Made by a program: the position numbers and the translations under genes. From the NCBI GenBank assembly GCA_046328475.1, contig JAXLWN010000028.1, positions 17,688 to 81,687 of the forward strand: a stretch of DNA of 64,000 bases. Reading direction: 5' to 3'. The stretch's first letter is position 1. Each line of letters starts with the position of its first letter. Positions 9,563 through 17,784 of this stretch are shown here, piece by piece. This DNA comes from CADCWN01 sp046328475 (GTDB taxonomy: Bacteria; Chloroflexota; Chloroflexia; Thermomicrobiales; CADCWN01). The notes under the pieces are model-generated. The model was given only the letters and a program-made list of their open reading frames with translations. It did not search any database and had not been told where the DNA came from.

Positions 9563-12532
9563 ATGTCCCAGCAGCCGCCGGTGTCGATGGGCGTCGATCC
9601 GCAGCTCTATCAGCAGCTGCGCGCAATCCTCGAGGCGTTGCCGGTCGGGGTCTGGCTGACCGACCGGCACGGCACCCTCTTGCTCGATAATCCCGCCGCC
9701 GAGCGGATCTGGGGGGCGCGCTTCGCCGACGGCGACCCTGCTGCCCGGCCCCGGGCGTGGTGGGCCGATACCGGTCGGCCGCTCGCGGCGGATGACTGGT
9801 CGCTGGTGCGCGTGCTGGCGTCGGGCGAGGCGGTGCTTGGCGAGGTGCTGGAGATCGCCGCGTTCGATGGCACGCGCAAGACGATCCTCAGTTCGGCGGT
9901 GCCGCTGCGCACTGCCGGGGGCGAACTCGCGGGCGCGCTGGTGATCAACGAGGATATCACCGCGCTCGGTGCGGCCGAGGCGGCGCTGCGCCGCAGCGAG
10001 GCGGAGTATCGCGCGCTCTTCGAGCTGGCGGGCGTGGCGAAGACCGAGGCCGATCTCGCCAGCGGGCGTTATCTGCGCATCAACAGCAAGTATTGCGAGT
10101 TTACGGGCTACGAGGAAGCGGAACTGCTCACGATGTCGCTGTCGGACCTGATCTATCCCGAAGATCGGGCGGAGAACGACGAGCGCATCGCCCGCGCGCT
10201 GGGCGGGGACCGGGGGGCGATCACCTTCGAGCGGCGCTACCGGCGCAAGGATGGGACGACCGCCTGGGGCCTGATCAGCCTGGCCTTTGTCGAGGGCGCG
10301 GATGGGCGCTTGCGCTCGCTGGCGACGATTCAGGATATCACCGCGCGCAAGCGGGCCGAGCTGCGCGACCGGCTGCTGGCGCAGGCGGGCGAGTTGCTGG
10401 GGGCGTCGCTGGATGTGGCCGTCGCGCTCCAGGCGATCACCGATTTGCTGGTGCCGACCTTCGCCGATTGGTCGGTGGTGAGCACGATCGAGGATGGCTG
10501 GGTCGTGCGCCGGGCCGCGCGGCATGTGGCACCGGAGGGGGAGGCGTTCCTGCGCAAGCTGCGCCCGCGCTATGCGCTTGGGGAGGACCCCGGGCGTGGC
10601 GTCGCGCGGGTGATCGCCACCGGCGACTCGTTCTTCCGCGCCGAGGGCTCGCTGGCGCAGGAGACGCGGCCCGATGAGCCCGATATGTTGCAGCGGATCG
10701 CGAGCGGCGTACCCGGCGCGGTCTCGCAGATCGTGGTGCCGATGATCGCGCGCGGCCGGGTGCTGGGGGCGATCAACGCCTGCCTGGGGCCGGGCGCGCG
10801 GCGGTTCGACCGCGATGACCTGGCGTTGCTGGAGGAGTTGGGGCGGCGCGCGGCGCTGGCGCTGGACAATGCGCGGCTCTACGCCGCCGAGCGCGAGGCG
10901 CGCGAGGCGGCCGAGCGGGCGAGCGCGCGGGCGATGCGCCTGCAAGCCGCGACGGCCGCGCTCTCGGCGGCGGTTACGCCGGACGATGTGGCGCGCGTGG
11001 CCGTGGAGGCGTTCATGGCGGTGCTCGGGGCGGTCGGCTGCGCCGTGGCGTTGATCAGACCGGGCGAGGCGCAGCTCGAGCTGCGCCATGCGGTCGGGTT
11101 CCCGCCGGAGGTGGTGGAGCGCTGGCAGCTGCTCTCGCTCGATGAGCCGTCGCCGCGCGTGGTGGCGGCGCGCACCGGGGTGCCGATCTGGCTCGATTCG
11201 CCGGAGGAGGCCGCGCGCCTCTTTCCTGCGTCGGCCTTTCCCTCGCTGGCCGCGCGCGGCCAGCAATCCTGGGCGGTTGTCCCGTTGGTGGCCGGCGGCA
11301 CCTCGCTCGGGTCGCTCCTCTTCAGCTTCGATAGCCCCGCCGCGCTCGACGAGGGTGATCTCGCGCTGAGTCAGGCACTTGCCGGGTTGTGCGCGCAGGC
11401 GATCGAGCGCGCCCGCCTCTACGAGGTGGAGCAAGGGACGCGATCGCGGCTGCAGCAGATCCTCGATGTGCTGCCGGAGGCGGTGCTCGTTGTCGGTGCC
11501 GATGGGCGATTTGCGCTGGCGAACGCCGCCGCCGTGGGGGTGCTCGGGATCGATCCGGTCGGGCAGGTCTTGCCGGTGGGCGAAGACGACGCCTTCCGCA
11601 TCTTCGGGACCCGCAGGCTCGATGGCACCCCTTTCCCCGACCGCGAATTGCCGCTGGAACGCGCGGTGCTGCAAGGGGAGACGACGCGCGGCGAGCAGAT
11701 GACGTTGCGGAACGCCGTCACGGGGGCCGATCTGCCGATGCTGGTCAGCGCGGCACCGCTGCGCGACGCGAATGGGGAGGTGGCTGGTGCTGTGGCGGCG
11801 CTCCAGGATATCAGCACGCTGAAGGCGCTCGAACGGATTCGCGACGACTTTTACGCCGCCGTCTCCCACGACCTGAAGAACCCGCTGACGATCATCCGCG
11901 CGCACACGCAGCTGGTGCAGCGCCAGATCGGCAAGCTCGACACGGCGATGGCCGAGCCGCTGGTGCAGCGACTCGGCACGGTGATCGGCGCGACGAGTCG
12001 GATGAATCAGTTGCTGAACGATTTGCTCGACCACGCGCGGTTGCAGGCGGGCGAGCAGCTCGATCTCGCGCCGCAGCCGACCGAGCTGATCGCGCTGCTG
12101 GATCGGCTGGCGGCCGAGTGGGGGCGACTGAACGACCGGCATCATTTCGCGGTGGAGGTCGCGGGGGAGGTGCTGACGGTCACGGTCGATCCGCGCCGCT
12201 TCGAGCGGGTGCTGGAGAACCTGTTGAGCAATGCGGTGAAGTATTCGCCGCCCGGTGGCCGTGTGACGCTGGCGGCGCGGCCGGAAGAGGAGGACGGACG
12301 GGCCTGGGTGGTGGTCGAGGTGCGGGATGGCGGGATCGGCATCCCCGCGAGCGATCTGCCCTATGTGTTCGAGCCGTACCGGCGGGGCGGCAATGTGCTG
12401 GGGCAGGTGAGCGGCACCGGGCTGGGGCTGGCGAATGCGCGGCGGTTGATCGAGCAGCACGGGGGCATGATCGCCATCGCCAGCGTCGAGGGTGAGGGGA
12501 CGAGCGTCACCATTCGCTTGCCACGGCAGTAG
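9563..12532 (+). CDS. PAS/GAF sensor histidine kinase
   Basis: 989 residues from ATG 9563. Modules: PAS (about 17-140), PAS (143-266), GAF (270-440), GAF (457-623), PAS (630-757), then HisKA with the phospho-acceptor His near 768 (YAAVSHDLKNPLT) and an HATPase domain with N, G1 and G2 boxes (NLLSNAVKYSPPGG, VRDGGIGIP, GTGLGLANARRLIEQ). No transmembrane segment is seen, so it is probably cytosolic and senses small ligands, redox state or light. No receiver-domain gene lies within the window, so its partner is elsewhere. The upstream ATG at 9494 is rejected because a terminator-grade palindrome would lie within the coding sequence. A terminator follows at 12555. Confidence 0.92.
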   Translation: MSQQPPVSMGVDPQLYQQLRAILEALPVGVWLTDRHGTLLLDNPAAERIWGARFADGDPAARPRAWWADTGRPLAADDWSLVRVLASGEAVLGEVLEIAAFDGTRKTILSSAVPLRTAGGELAGALVINEDITALGAAEAALRRSEAEYRALFELAGVAKTEADLASGRYLRINSKYCEFTGYEEAELLTMSLSDLIYPEDRAENDERIARALGGDRGAITFERRYRRKDGTTAWGLISLAFVEGADGRLRSLATIQDITARKRAELRDRLLAQAGELLGASLDVAVALQAITDLLVPTFADWSVVSTIEDGWVVRRAARHVAPEGEAFLRKLRPRYALGEDPGRGVARVIATGDSFFRAEGSLAQETRPDEPDMLQRIASGVPGAVSQIVVPMIARGRVLGAINACLGPGARRFDRDDLALLEELGRRAALALDNARLYAAEREAREAAERASARAMRLQAATAALSAAVTPDDVARVAVEAFMAVLGAVGCAVALIRPGEAQLELRHAVGFPPEVVERWQLLSLDEPSPRVVAARTGVPIWLDSPEEAARLFPASAFPSLAARGQQSWAVVPLVAGGTSLGSLLFSFDSPAALDEGDLALSQALAGLCAQAIERARLYEVEQGTRSRLQQILDVLPEAVLVVGADGRFALANAAAVGVLGIDPVGQVLPVGEDDAFRIFGTRRLDGTPFPDRELPLERAVLQGETTRGEQMTLRNAVTGADLPMLVSAAPLRDANGEVAGAVAALQDISTLKALERIRDDFYAAVSHDLKNPLTIIRAHTQLVQRQIGKLDTAMAEPLVQRLGTVIGATSRMNQLLNDLLDHARLQAGEQLDLAPQPTELIALLDRLAAEWGRLNDRHHFAVEVAGEVLTVTVDPRRFERVLENLLSNAVKYSPPGGRVTLAARPEEEDGRAWVVVEVRDGGIGIPASDLPYVFEPYRRGGNVLGQVSGTGLGLANARRLIEQHGGMIAIASVEGEGTSVTIRLPRQ

Positions 12533-12554
12533 GAATAGGCGCGCGGACAAGGAA

Positions 12555-12593
12555 CACCCCGGCGACGATCTTCGCGAGATCGTCGCCGGGGTG
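12555..12593 (+). terminator. Perfect 17-bp terminator hairpin
   Basis: 12555-12571 pairs without mismatch with 12577-12593 around a TCGCG loop, 22 nt after the kinase stop, with GGTTCTT soon after. It also separates the kinase from the minus-strand microprotein gene that ends at 12630. Confidence 0.8.
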
Positions 12594-12629
12594 ACATGGT
12601 TCTTGCGCCGGGACGCGATGCTGCCGGGA

Positions 12630-12728
12630 TTAGATCGAAGAGTCGTTGTCGGGCAAGGCGCGATGCGCCAACCACATCAGCCCAATGGTGAGTCCGGCCC
12701 CCATCGCGAGATTGATCACCTCACCCAT
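12630..12728 (-). CDS. 32-residue putative membrane microprotein
   Basis: A very short frame reading MGEVINLAMGAGLTIGLMWL, then AHRALPDNDSSI and a TAA stop. It has one hydrophobic helix of about 17 residues and a polar tail. The start codon is preceded by GGAGTG at proper spacing, which makes translation plausible. It lies just downstream of, and on the same strand as, the 79-residue membrane protein at 12809, with an 80-nt gap. I know no family for it. Confidence 0.55.
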   Translation of the reverse strand: MGEVINLAMGAGLTIGLMWLAHRALPDNDSSI

Positions 12729-12808
12729 CGCTGTTCACTCCGCTGCGTGTGGGCAAATCCCCCAGCAGCGGAGAGCAAGATGTGTGCCAGACTGCCTGGA
12801 CCCTGCGA

Positions 12809-13048
12809 CTAGCGCATGGACATCAGCAGCAGGTAGAGGGCGACGAGAATGATGAAGGCGACGACCGCCACGATGCCGAAAATCAGGTTGCCGGTCGGGC
12901 GCACCGTGCCGGGGCTGTAGTTGGCTCCCACGTTCTCCGTGCCGTCGCGATGTGCGCGTTGCTCCTCGGTTCCGGCGGTGCTGTCGGCATAGGCGGGGCG
13001 TGTTGGCTGCGGGCCGGTGACGGTTGCCGGGTCGCGTTCCATGCTCAT
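12809..13048 (-). CDS. Small single-pass membrane protein (79 aa)
   Basis: Residues 1-50 are hydrophilic and Thr/Pro/Arg-rich. Residues about 53-76 form one long hydrophobic helix (NLIFGIVAVVAFIILVALYL) that ends with only MSMR after it. This is the layout of a C-tail-anchored protein with most of its mass at one face of the membrane. Start: the ATG ending at 13048, preceded by GGAGGCACC. It diverges from the histidine kinase at 13207. The intervening spacer holds an 18-bp inverted repeat that may control both. No family recognised. Confidence 0.7.
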   Translation of the reverse strand: MSMERDPATVTGPQPTRPAYADSTAGTEEQRAHRDGTENVGANYSPGTVRPTGNLIFGIVAVVAFIILVALYLLLMSMR

Positions 13049-13100
13049 GGTGGTGCCTCCTTCCGACGGGGCTGCGCCCCGCACGCTTTGCCTCATGCGA

Positions 13101-13151
13101 GCAATAGGCGTGCCAGACCGCGTTGCATCGGCAGTCTGGCACGCCTATTGC
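13101..13151. promoter_or_regulatory. 18-bp perfect inverted repeat between divergent genes
   Basis: GCAATAGGCGTGCCAGAC (13101-13118) is repeated exactly in inverse at 13134-13151 with a 15-nt spacer. It sits between the start of the minus-strand membrane protein (13048) and the start of the kinase (13207). It has no poly-T tail, so a protein-binding or cruciform site is more likely than a terminator, but this is inference. Confidence 0.5.
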
Positions 13152-13206
13152 CTTCATATTCGCTGACGGCCCGGGCGTTTGCGGCGGGTGGCGACGGAAG
13201 GTGTGC

Positions 13207-14763
13207 GTGGTTGGCGACGAGGGGACGGAGGCGGTAGCGCCAGCGCTGCCGGGCGAACAGAAGCCGCAGATAGTGGTTGAGCGTCCGAGTGCTGCGGCGA
13301 TCCTCGATCTCGCGCCCGACGCCTGGCTCGGGATCGACCGCGACCTCTGTGTCACCTATCGCAACGCGGCGGCGGCGAGGCTCCTGGTGGGTCAACAGCC
13401 GCAGTTTGGTGTGGATATTCGCGCGTTGTTGCCCGAGTTGGCCGACGCCGCGTTCGTCGCGTGTTGCCGCCGCGTGCTGGCGGATGGGCACCCCGCAACG
13501 CTCCGTGCTCCCATGCTGCCCGACGACCGGCAGCGCACGATCATAGTCCACCCGTTGCCGGGGGGGCTGGGGATCCAGGTTGGCGACGCCGTTGCGGACG
13601 GCGAGCAGCGCCGGTTGGCGCGACTTCTGGCGCTTGGGGCGGCGCTGGATGCCGCCACCGATGCGCCGGGCATTGCGGCGGCGTTGCTGCCCTGCCTGGT
13701 GCCGTTGCTGGCCGACCGGGCGGCCGTGGGGCGGGTTGATGAGCGGGGAGCGCTGGTGCCGTGGTTGCGACAGGGAGAGCAGGCCGCCGCGCCTGGGGAT
13801 GATCCGGCGGTGGGGCTTCGCCTCACGGCGGAGGATCTGGCGACGCTGGCGACTGGTGGTTGGCTTGCCGTGCCGCTCGGCGCGGGGCAGGGTGGGGGTG
13901 TGGTCTTGCCGCTGCTGCGCGGCGGTCGCCTGCTTGGCACGCTGCTGATCGTGCGGCAGTCGGGCGCGTTCGCTTCGGGCGAGATCGCCTTCGCGGGGGA
14001 GATCGCGCGGCGCGCGGCGCTCGCCCTCGATGCCCTGCGGCTCAGACAGGAGGCACGGGAGGCGCTGGCGTCGCGGGATCACTTCCTGGCGGTCGCGGCG
14101 CACGAGCTGCGCACGCCGCTGACGGCGTTGCGCGCCCACGCGCAACTGGTGGCGCGGCGGCGCTCGTCCGGGCGGCTTGACGCGCGCTGGCTTGGTTCGG
14201 CCGTCGCGGCCTTCGAGCGCGCGACTGGCAGGCTGGAGACGATCGTGGCCGATCTGCTCGACGTGGCGCGGCTGCGGCTCGATCAATTGCCGGTGCGCCG
14301 CCAATCGTGCGATTTGGTGCCGCTGGTCCGCGAGATCGCCGAGCGGGAACGGGAGCAATGGCCGGGTCGGCAGCGCCTCGTCCTACAACTGCCAAAGGGG
14401 CACTGCCGCGCCCTGGTCGATCCCGGCCACCTGGAGCAGATCCTGGTCGAACTGCTGAGCAACGCGGCCAAGTTCTCGCCCGCCAGGGGTGTCATCGAGG
14501 TGCGGTTGGACGCGGGGGGCTCCGGCGTCTGCCTGACGGTGCGCGACGAGGGGATAGGCCTGCCGCCGGGGAGCGACGAGGCGATTTTCGAGCCGTTCGC
14601 GCGTGCGGAGAATGCCGGGGTGCGGCAGATTCGCGGACTTGGCCTGGGGCTGCACCGCTGCCGTGAGCTCGTTGCGCGCAACGGCGGGCGGATCCACGCG
14701 GAGAGCGCGGGCGAGGGTACCGGGACCGAACTGCGATGCTGGTTCTTGCACGACGGTGCATAG
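13207..14763 (+). CDS. Sensor histidine kinase
   Basis: 518 residues from GTG 13207, which follows GGAAGG by 5 nt. The N-terminal PAS-like region (about 20-120) and a GAF-like region (about 130-285) lead to HisKA with His near 299 (VAAHELRTPLTALRAHAQL) and an HATPase domain (LLSNAAKFSPARG, VRDEGIGLPPG, GLGLGLHRCRELVARNGG). There is no membrane segment. Like the kinase at 9563 it has no response regulator beside it. Its dimerisation helix is similar to that of the first kinase, suggesting shared ancestry. The reading frame is open further upstream to 13123, but that would overlap the inverted repeat. Confidence 0.88.
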   Translation: MVGDEGTEAVAPALPGEQKPQIVVERPSAAAILDLAPDAWLGIDRDLCVTYRNAAAARLLVGQQPQFGVDIRALLPELADAAFVACCRRVLADGHPATLRAPMLPDDRQRTIIVHPLPGGLGIQVGDAVADGEQRRLARLLALGAALDAATDAPGIAAALLPCLVPLLADRAAVGRVDERGALVPWLRQGEQAAAPGDDPAVGLRLTAEDLATLATGGWLAVPLGAGQGGGVVLPLLRGGRLLGTLLIVRQSGAFASGEIAFAGEIARRAALALDALRLRQEAREALASRDHFLAVAAHELRTPLTALRAHAQLVARRRSSGRLDARWLGSAVAAFERATGRLETIVADLLDVARLRLDQLPVRRQSCDLVPLVREIAEREREQWPGRQRLVLQLPKGHCRALVDPGHLEQILVELLSNAAKFSPARGVIEVRLDAGGSGVCLTVRDEGIGLPPGSDEAIFEPFARAENAGVRQIRGLGLGLHRCRELVARNGGRIHAESAGEGTGTELRCWFLHDGA

Positions 14764-14952
14764 TGGCAGCGGCATGCCCTTGCGACGGGGCTATTACTTG
14801 CTCGCCGCTCAGTCTAACCTCCCCAGCGCCACCCTGTTGCTAACGACAGCCCCACGATGATCCTTCGCCCGATGGCAACACTCTGCTCGTCTGCCATACT
14901 ACCCCCCTGCGACGACGCAGCGGGCGACGATGCCGACGGGGGAGGGCGAGGA

Positions 14953-16221
14953 GTGGAGACCATCGAGCGAGTCGAGGCGCGGCCCGTGGCACAGCCGCCA
15001 CCCGCCGCGCAACGGCAGGACTTCGGCTTCGGCCTGGTCGCGAATACCCTGCTCGGCTATACCCTGGTCAAGGGCTTGCAGCTCACCCTCCACAACCTGA
15101 TCTTCCCGCTCTATCTCTACAGTCTTGGCCATGACGCCGCTGCCATCGGCCGCATCAACGCGGTCGGTGCGCTGGTCGTCCTGGTGGTTAGCATCCCGCT
15201 CGGCGCGCTCTCCGACCGAATCGGCCTGGCGCGCTCTCTGGCGATCGGTGGTCTGGTCATGCCCCTGGCGATGGCCGGGATGGCCCTGGCAACCTCGCTG
15301 CCGACCCTGCTGATCTGGTTCGTCATCCAGCAGGGTCTCTCCGTCACCTACTGGACCGCGCTCGGCCCGTTGCTTGTCGGCGCGGTGCCGGTGGAGCGCC
15401 GTGTCCGGGCTTTCTCCGTCAACAGCTTCTTCCTCTGGGGACTCGGCTCGGCCGGGAGCGCCCTTGGCGGGCTCGCCGCCGCCCTGGCGGGGCGTTCGCT
15501 CGGCGTCTCGCCGAACGCGGTCGAACCGCTGCGCGTCGCGCTCCTGCTGAACGCCGCGATCATGCTGCTCGGGGCGATCCCCCTCTGGCGCATCCGCAAT
15601 CGCGCCGTGGTCAGCGACCAGCCGCGCGAGCGGCAGCCCTTGCGCCTCGTCGACCTGCGCCTCTTCGGCCGCCTCCTGGTACCGGACGCCCTGCAAGCGT
15701 GCGGGGCGGGCGCGGTGATCGGCTTCCTGCCCCTCTTCTTCTCCCTGCGCTTCGGCCTCGCCTCCGACACGCTCGGCTGGCTTTTCACCGCCACCGGCGT
15801 GCTCGGCGGCGTCGCCGCCCTCAGCGCCCCGGCTGTCACCCGCCGCCTGGGGGATACCCGCGCGATCACCATCCTGATGTGCGCGGTCGCCGCCTGCGTC
15901 GTCGGCACCGCCGCCGCACCGTTCCTGATCGGCGCGATCCTGGGCGAAATCCTGCGTGCGGGCCTGCGCGGCACCATCGACCCGATCTATGCCCCCTTCG
16001 CGATGGGGCGCGTTGCCCCGGAGCGGCGCGGCACCCTCGGCGGCCTCTACAACGTGACGTATGCCACCGGCTTCTCGCTCGGACCCCTCGCCAGCGGCTG
16101 GCTCCAGGTGCAATACGGCTTTCTTCCGGCTTTTGCCCTGGGGGCGAGTTGTTACGTCTTCGCCGCCCTCGCCATCCGCCTGCTCTGGAGCAGCATGGGG
16201 CCGCTCGTCGAGGAAAGGTGA
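14953..16221 (+). CDS. MFS transporter
   Basis: 422 residues and about 12 hydrophobic helices in two bundles. The loop between helices 2 and 3 has the MFS signature (PLGALSDRIGLARSL), repeated more weakly in the second half. GTG 14953 is chosen because GGAGGG lies 6 nt upstream; the ATG at 14857 would add 32 low-complexity residues and has no ribosome site. The isomerase gene starts 6 nt after the stop codon, so the two are probably co-transcribed. The transporter may import the sugar or polyol that the isomerase-type enzyme processes. Substrate unknown. Confidence 0.85.
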   Translation: METIERVEARPVAQPPPAAQRQDFGFGLVANTLLGYTLVKGLQLTLHNLIFPLYLYSLGHDAAAIGRINAVGALVVLVVSIPLGALSDRIGLARSLAIGGLVMPLAMAGMALATSLPTLLIWFVIQQGLSVTYWTALGPLLVGAVPVERRVRAFSVNSFFLWGLGSAGSALGGLAAALAGRSLGVSPNAVEPLRVALLLNAAIMLLGAIPLWRIRNRAVVSDQPRERQPLRLVDLRLFGRLLVPDALQACGAGAVIGFLPLFFSLRFGLASDTLGWLFTATGVLGGVAALSAPAVTRRLGDTRAITILMCAVAACVVGTAAAPFLIGAILGEILRAGLRGTIDPIYAPFAMGRVAPERRGTLGGLYNVTYATGFSLGPLASGWLQVQYGFLPAFALGASCYVFAALAIRLLWSSMGPLVEER

Positions 16222-16226
16222 GTCGT

Positions 16227-17060
16227 ATGTCCGCCGCCTCGATCCAGATCGGCATCAACTATCGCGACTTCCCGAGTAACTGGCGACCCGCGCGCCAGGA
16301 GATCGCTTTTGCTCGCGCAGCTGGCTTCACCAGCATGCAGTTCCACGGTCCCGACGATGGACTCGATACCGAACGGCTCGGCGACTCGCCCCAGGTCGTC
16401 GGTGCCCTCCTGCGCGAGGCGGGCATCGTCCCGGTGATGGAGATCGGCCTGCCGCTCGATGCGGAGGGTCGCAGCAGGCACGGCCACACGCCGCTGGAGG
16501 TGCTGCGCGCCAACCTGCCGGGCATCGTTGCGCTCGGTTGCAGCTGCGTCCACTGGCACCTCGGGCCGCGCGGCGCGCTGGACGACGCTACCATGCACTC
16601 GTTGGAGGAGATGGCGCTACCGCAACTGGCCGAGGGGGTTGCCCTCGGCCAGCGGCATGGCTTTCACTTCGGTCTGGAGCACAATCAAGCGGGCATCGAT
16701 GTGTTCGGCAGTCCCGAGCGCTGCGCGGTCGCGCTGGACGCGGTTCCCGGCCTCGGCTTCGTCTGGGATCTCAACCATAGCACGCCCGAGCAGCTGCCCG
16801 GCTACCTCGCCCTCACCGGGCGGATGAGCATGCTCCACGTCTCCGACACACCACTCCCGGTGGTCAACCACCACCTGCCGCTCGGACTCGGCACCGTCCC
16901 CTTCGCGGACTACTGGCGCGAACTCAGTGCGCGGGGCTTTCACGGCCCGGCTATCCTGGAGATCGGCGGCCTGCCTGCTTCGGGCGGGTATGGGCGTGAT
17001 ACGGACGAGGCGCTCGTGGCGTCGCTGGCGCGCTTCGCTGAAGTAACGAGTAACGAGTAA
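16227..17060 (+). CDS. Sugar phosphate isomerase/epimerase family protein (TIM barrel)
   Basis: 277 residues of the xylose-isomerase-like AP2EC fold. It has the typical alternation of acidic and His metal ligands: GLEHN, WDLNHS, MLHVSD and the final ILEIGG. It starts at ATG 16227, with GAGGAAAGG inside the end of the upstream MFS gene, indicating translational coupling. The last residues (EVTSNE) and the TAA stop are encoded by GTAACGA heptamer repeats, so the array has replaced or extended the natural C terminus. Possible functions include inosose or hydroxypyruvate isomerisation; not decidable here. Confidence 0.85.
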   Translation: MSAASIQIGINYRDFPSNWRPARQEIAFARAAGFTSMQFHGPDDGLDTERLGDSPQVVGALLREAGIVPVMEIGLPLDAEGRSRHGHTPLEVLRANLPGIVALGCSCVHWHLGPRGALDDATMHSLEEMALPQLAEGVALGQRHGFHFGLEHNQAGIDVFGSPERCAVALDAVPGLGFVWDLNHSTPEQLPGYLALTGRMSMLHVSDTPLPVVNHHLPLGLGTVPFADYWRELSARGFHGPAILEIGGLPASGGYGRDTDEALVASLARFAEVTSNE

Positions 17061-17110
17061 CGAGTAACGAGGAGTGATGTAATCCCACTCGTTACTCGTT
17101 ACTCGTTACT
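17049..17110. terminator. Heptamer hairpin between convergent genes
   Basis: Three AGTAACG units on the plus strand (17049-17071) pair perfectly over 23 bp with inverted units at 17088-17110, leaving a 16-nt loop. Each arm carries the stop codon of its own gene: TAA of the isomerase at 17058-17060, and TAG of the epimerase at 17109-17111 touching the other arm. A bidirectional terminator is the simplest reading. Confidence 0.7.
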
Positions 17111-17558
17111 AAATGCCGACGCCGGGCCAGGGCTTGCCTGTTTCGATTAGCTCGGTGAGGACGCCGCCGCAGGACTTGGGGTGGAGGAAGGCGACGCGCC
17201 AGCCTTCGTGGAGGCCGGGGCGGGGGATGTCGTCGAGGAGCTGGATGCCTGCGCCACGGCACTGCTCCAGCGCGGCTTCGATGTCTTCGACTTCGTAGGC
17301 GACGTGGTGCATGCCCGGGCCGCGTTTCGCGAGCGACTTCGCGACTGGCCCGCCCGGGCCGAGCGGCGCGAAGACTTCGATGTGGCTGTCGCCCACGTCG
17401 AGCAGGATTGCCCGGATGTCGTTCGTGGCCGACTCGTGCGGCTCGCCGCCGCTCAGCCCGAGCACGCCGCGATAGAAGCGCATCGACTCGTCGAGGTCGG
17501 CCACCAGCACCCCCAGGTGGTGCAGGCGCAGGACGGGCACGCCGCGCAGGGTATCCAT
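17109..17558 (-). CDS. mce: Methylmalonyl-CoA epimerase
   Basis: 149 residues with the VOC fold and the features of methylmalonyl-CoA epimerase: LHHLGVLVADLDESMRFYR, HIEVFAPLGPGGPVAKSLAK, GMHHVAYEVEDIEAALE and a C-terminal LTELIE with the last Glu ligand. It interconverts the (2R) and (2S) forms of methylmalonyl-CoA in propionate and branched-chain catabolism. The methylmalonyl-CoA mutase gene usually found beside it is not in this window. Start: the ATG ending at 17558, preceded by AGGAGG. The upstream spacer is filled with a GAAGGTT-type inverted array. Confidence 0.88.
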   Translation of the reverse strand: MDTLRGVPVLRLHHLGVLVADLDESMRFYRGVLGLSGGEPHESATNDIRAILLDVGDSHIEVFAPLGPGGPVAKSLAKRGPGMHHVAYEVEDIEAALEQCRGAGIQLLDDIPRPGLHEGWRVAFLHPKSCGGVLTELIETGKPWPGVGI

Positions 17559-17587
17559 GGATCCTCCTGTTTCAGGTTGCAGGCTAG

Positions 17588-17664
17588 ACGGTTGGAAGGT
17601 TGGAAGGTTCGAAAGTTCGGGTTCTGTGCCCAACCTTCAAACCTTCGAACTTTCTAACCGCACC
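17588..17664. repeat. Inverted GAAGGTT-type heptamer arrays
   Basis: The left arm has units like GAAGGTT and GAAAGTT (17590-17618). The right arm carries their inverse (CCTTCAAACCTTCGAAC, about 17632-17660). Aligning left arm to reversed right arm leaves mismatches only at fixed positions of the 7-bp unit. The array lies between mce (minus) and the aminotransferase (plus), so it sits upstream of both. The same unit family occurs at 41240-41373 and 46374-46420. Confidence 0.65.
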
Positions 17665-17784
17665 CCTACCTCATTGCCACCCCTTGCGCGCGTGCTATCG
17701 TCCCCTTGTTCGGCGTGCGGCACCGCGCTGCGGCGATTCTACACCGTCGCCATGCCGACCGGTTGTGCGTGAAGGGAGAGGGTT

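Noticed and set aside
9320..12550. A 1076-codon minus-strand open frame
   Set aside because: Antisense shadow of the PAS/GAF kinase, with low-complexity composition and no motif.
17588..17664. TTCGAA-containing repeats as possible tRNA T-arms
   Set aside because: The GGTTCGAA words are part of heptamer units; no acceptor stem or anticodon arm can be built around them, and I saw no tRNA elsewhere.
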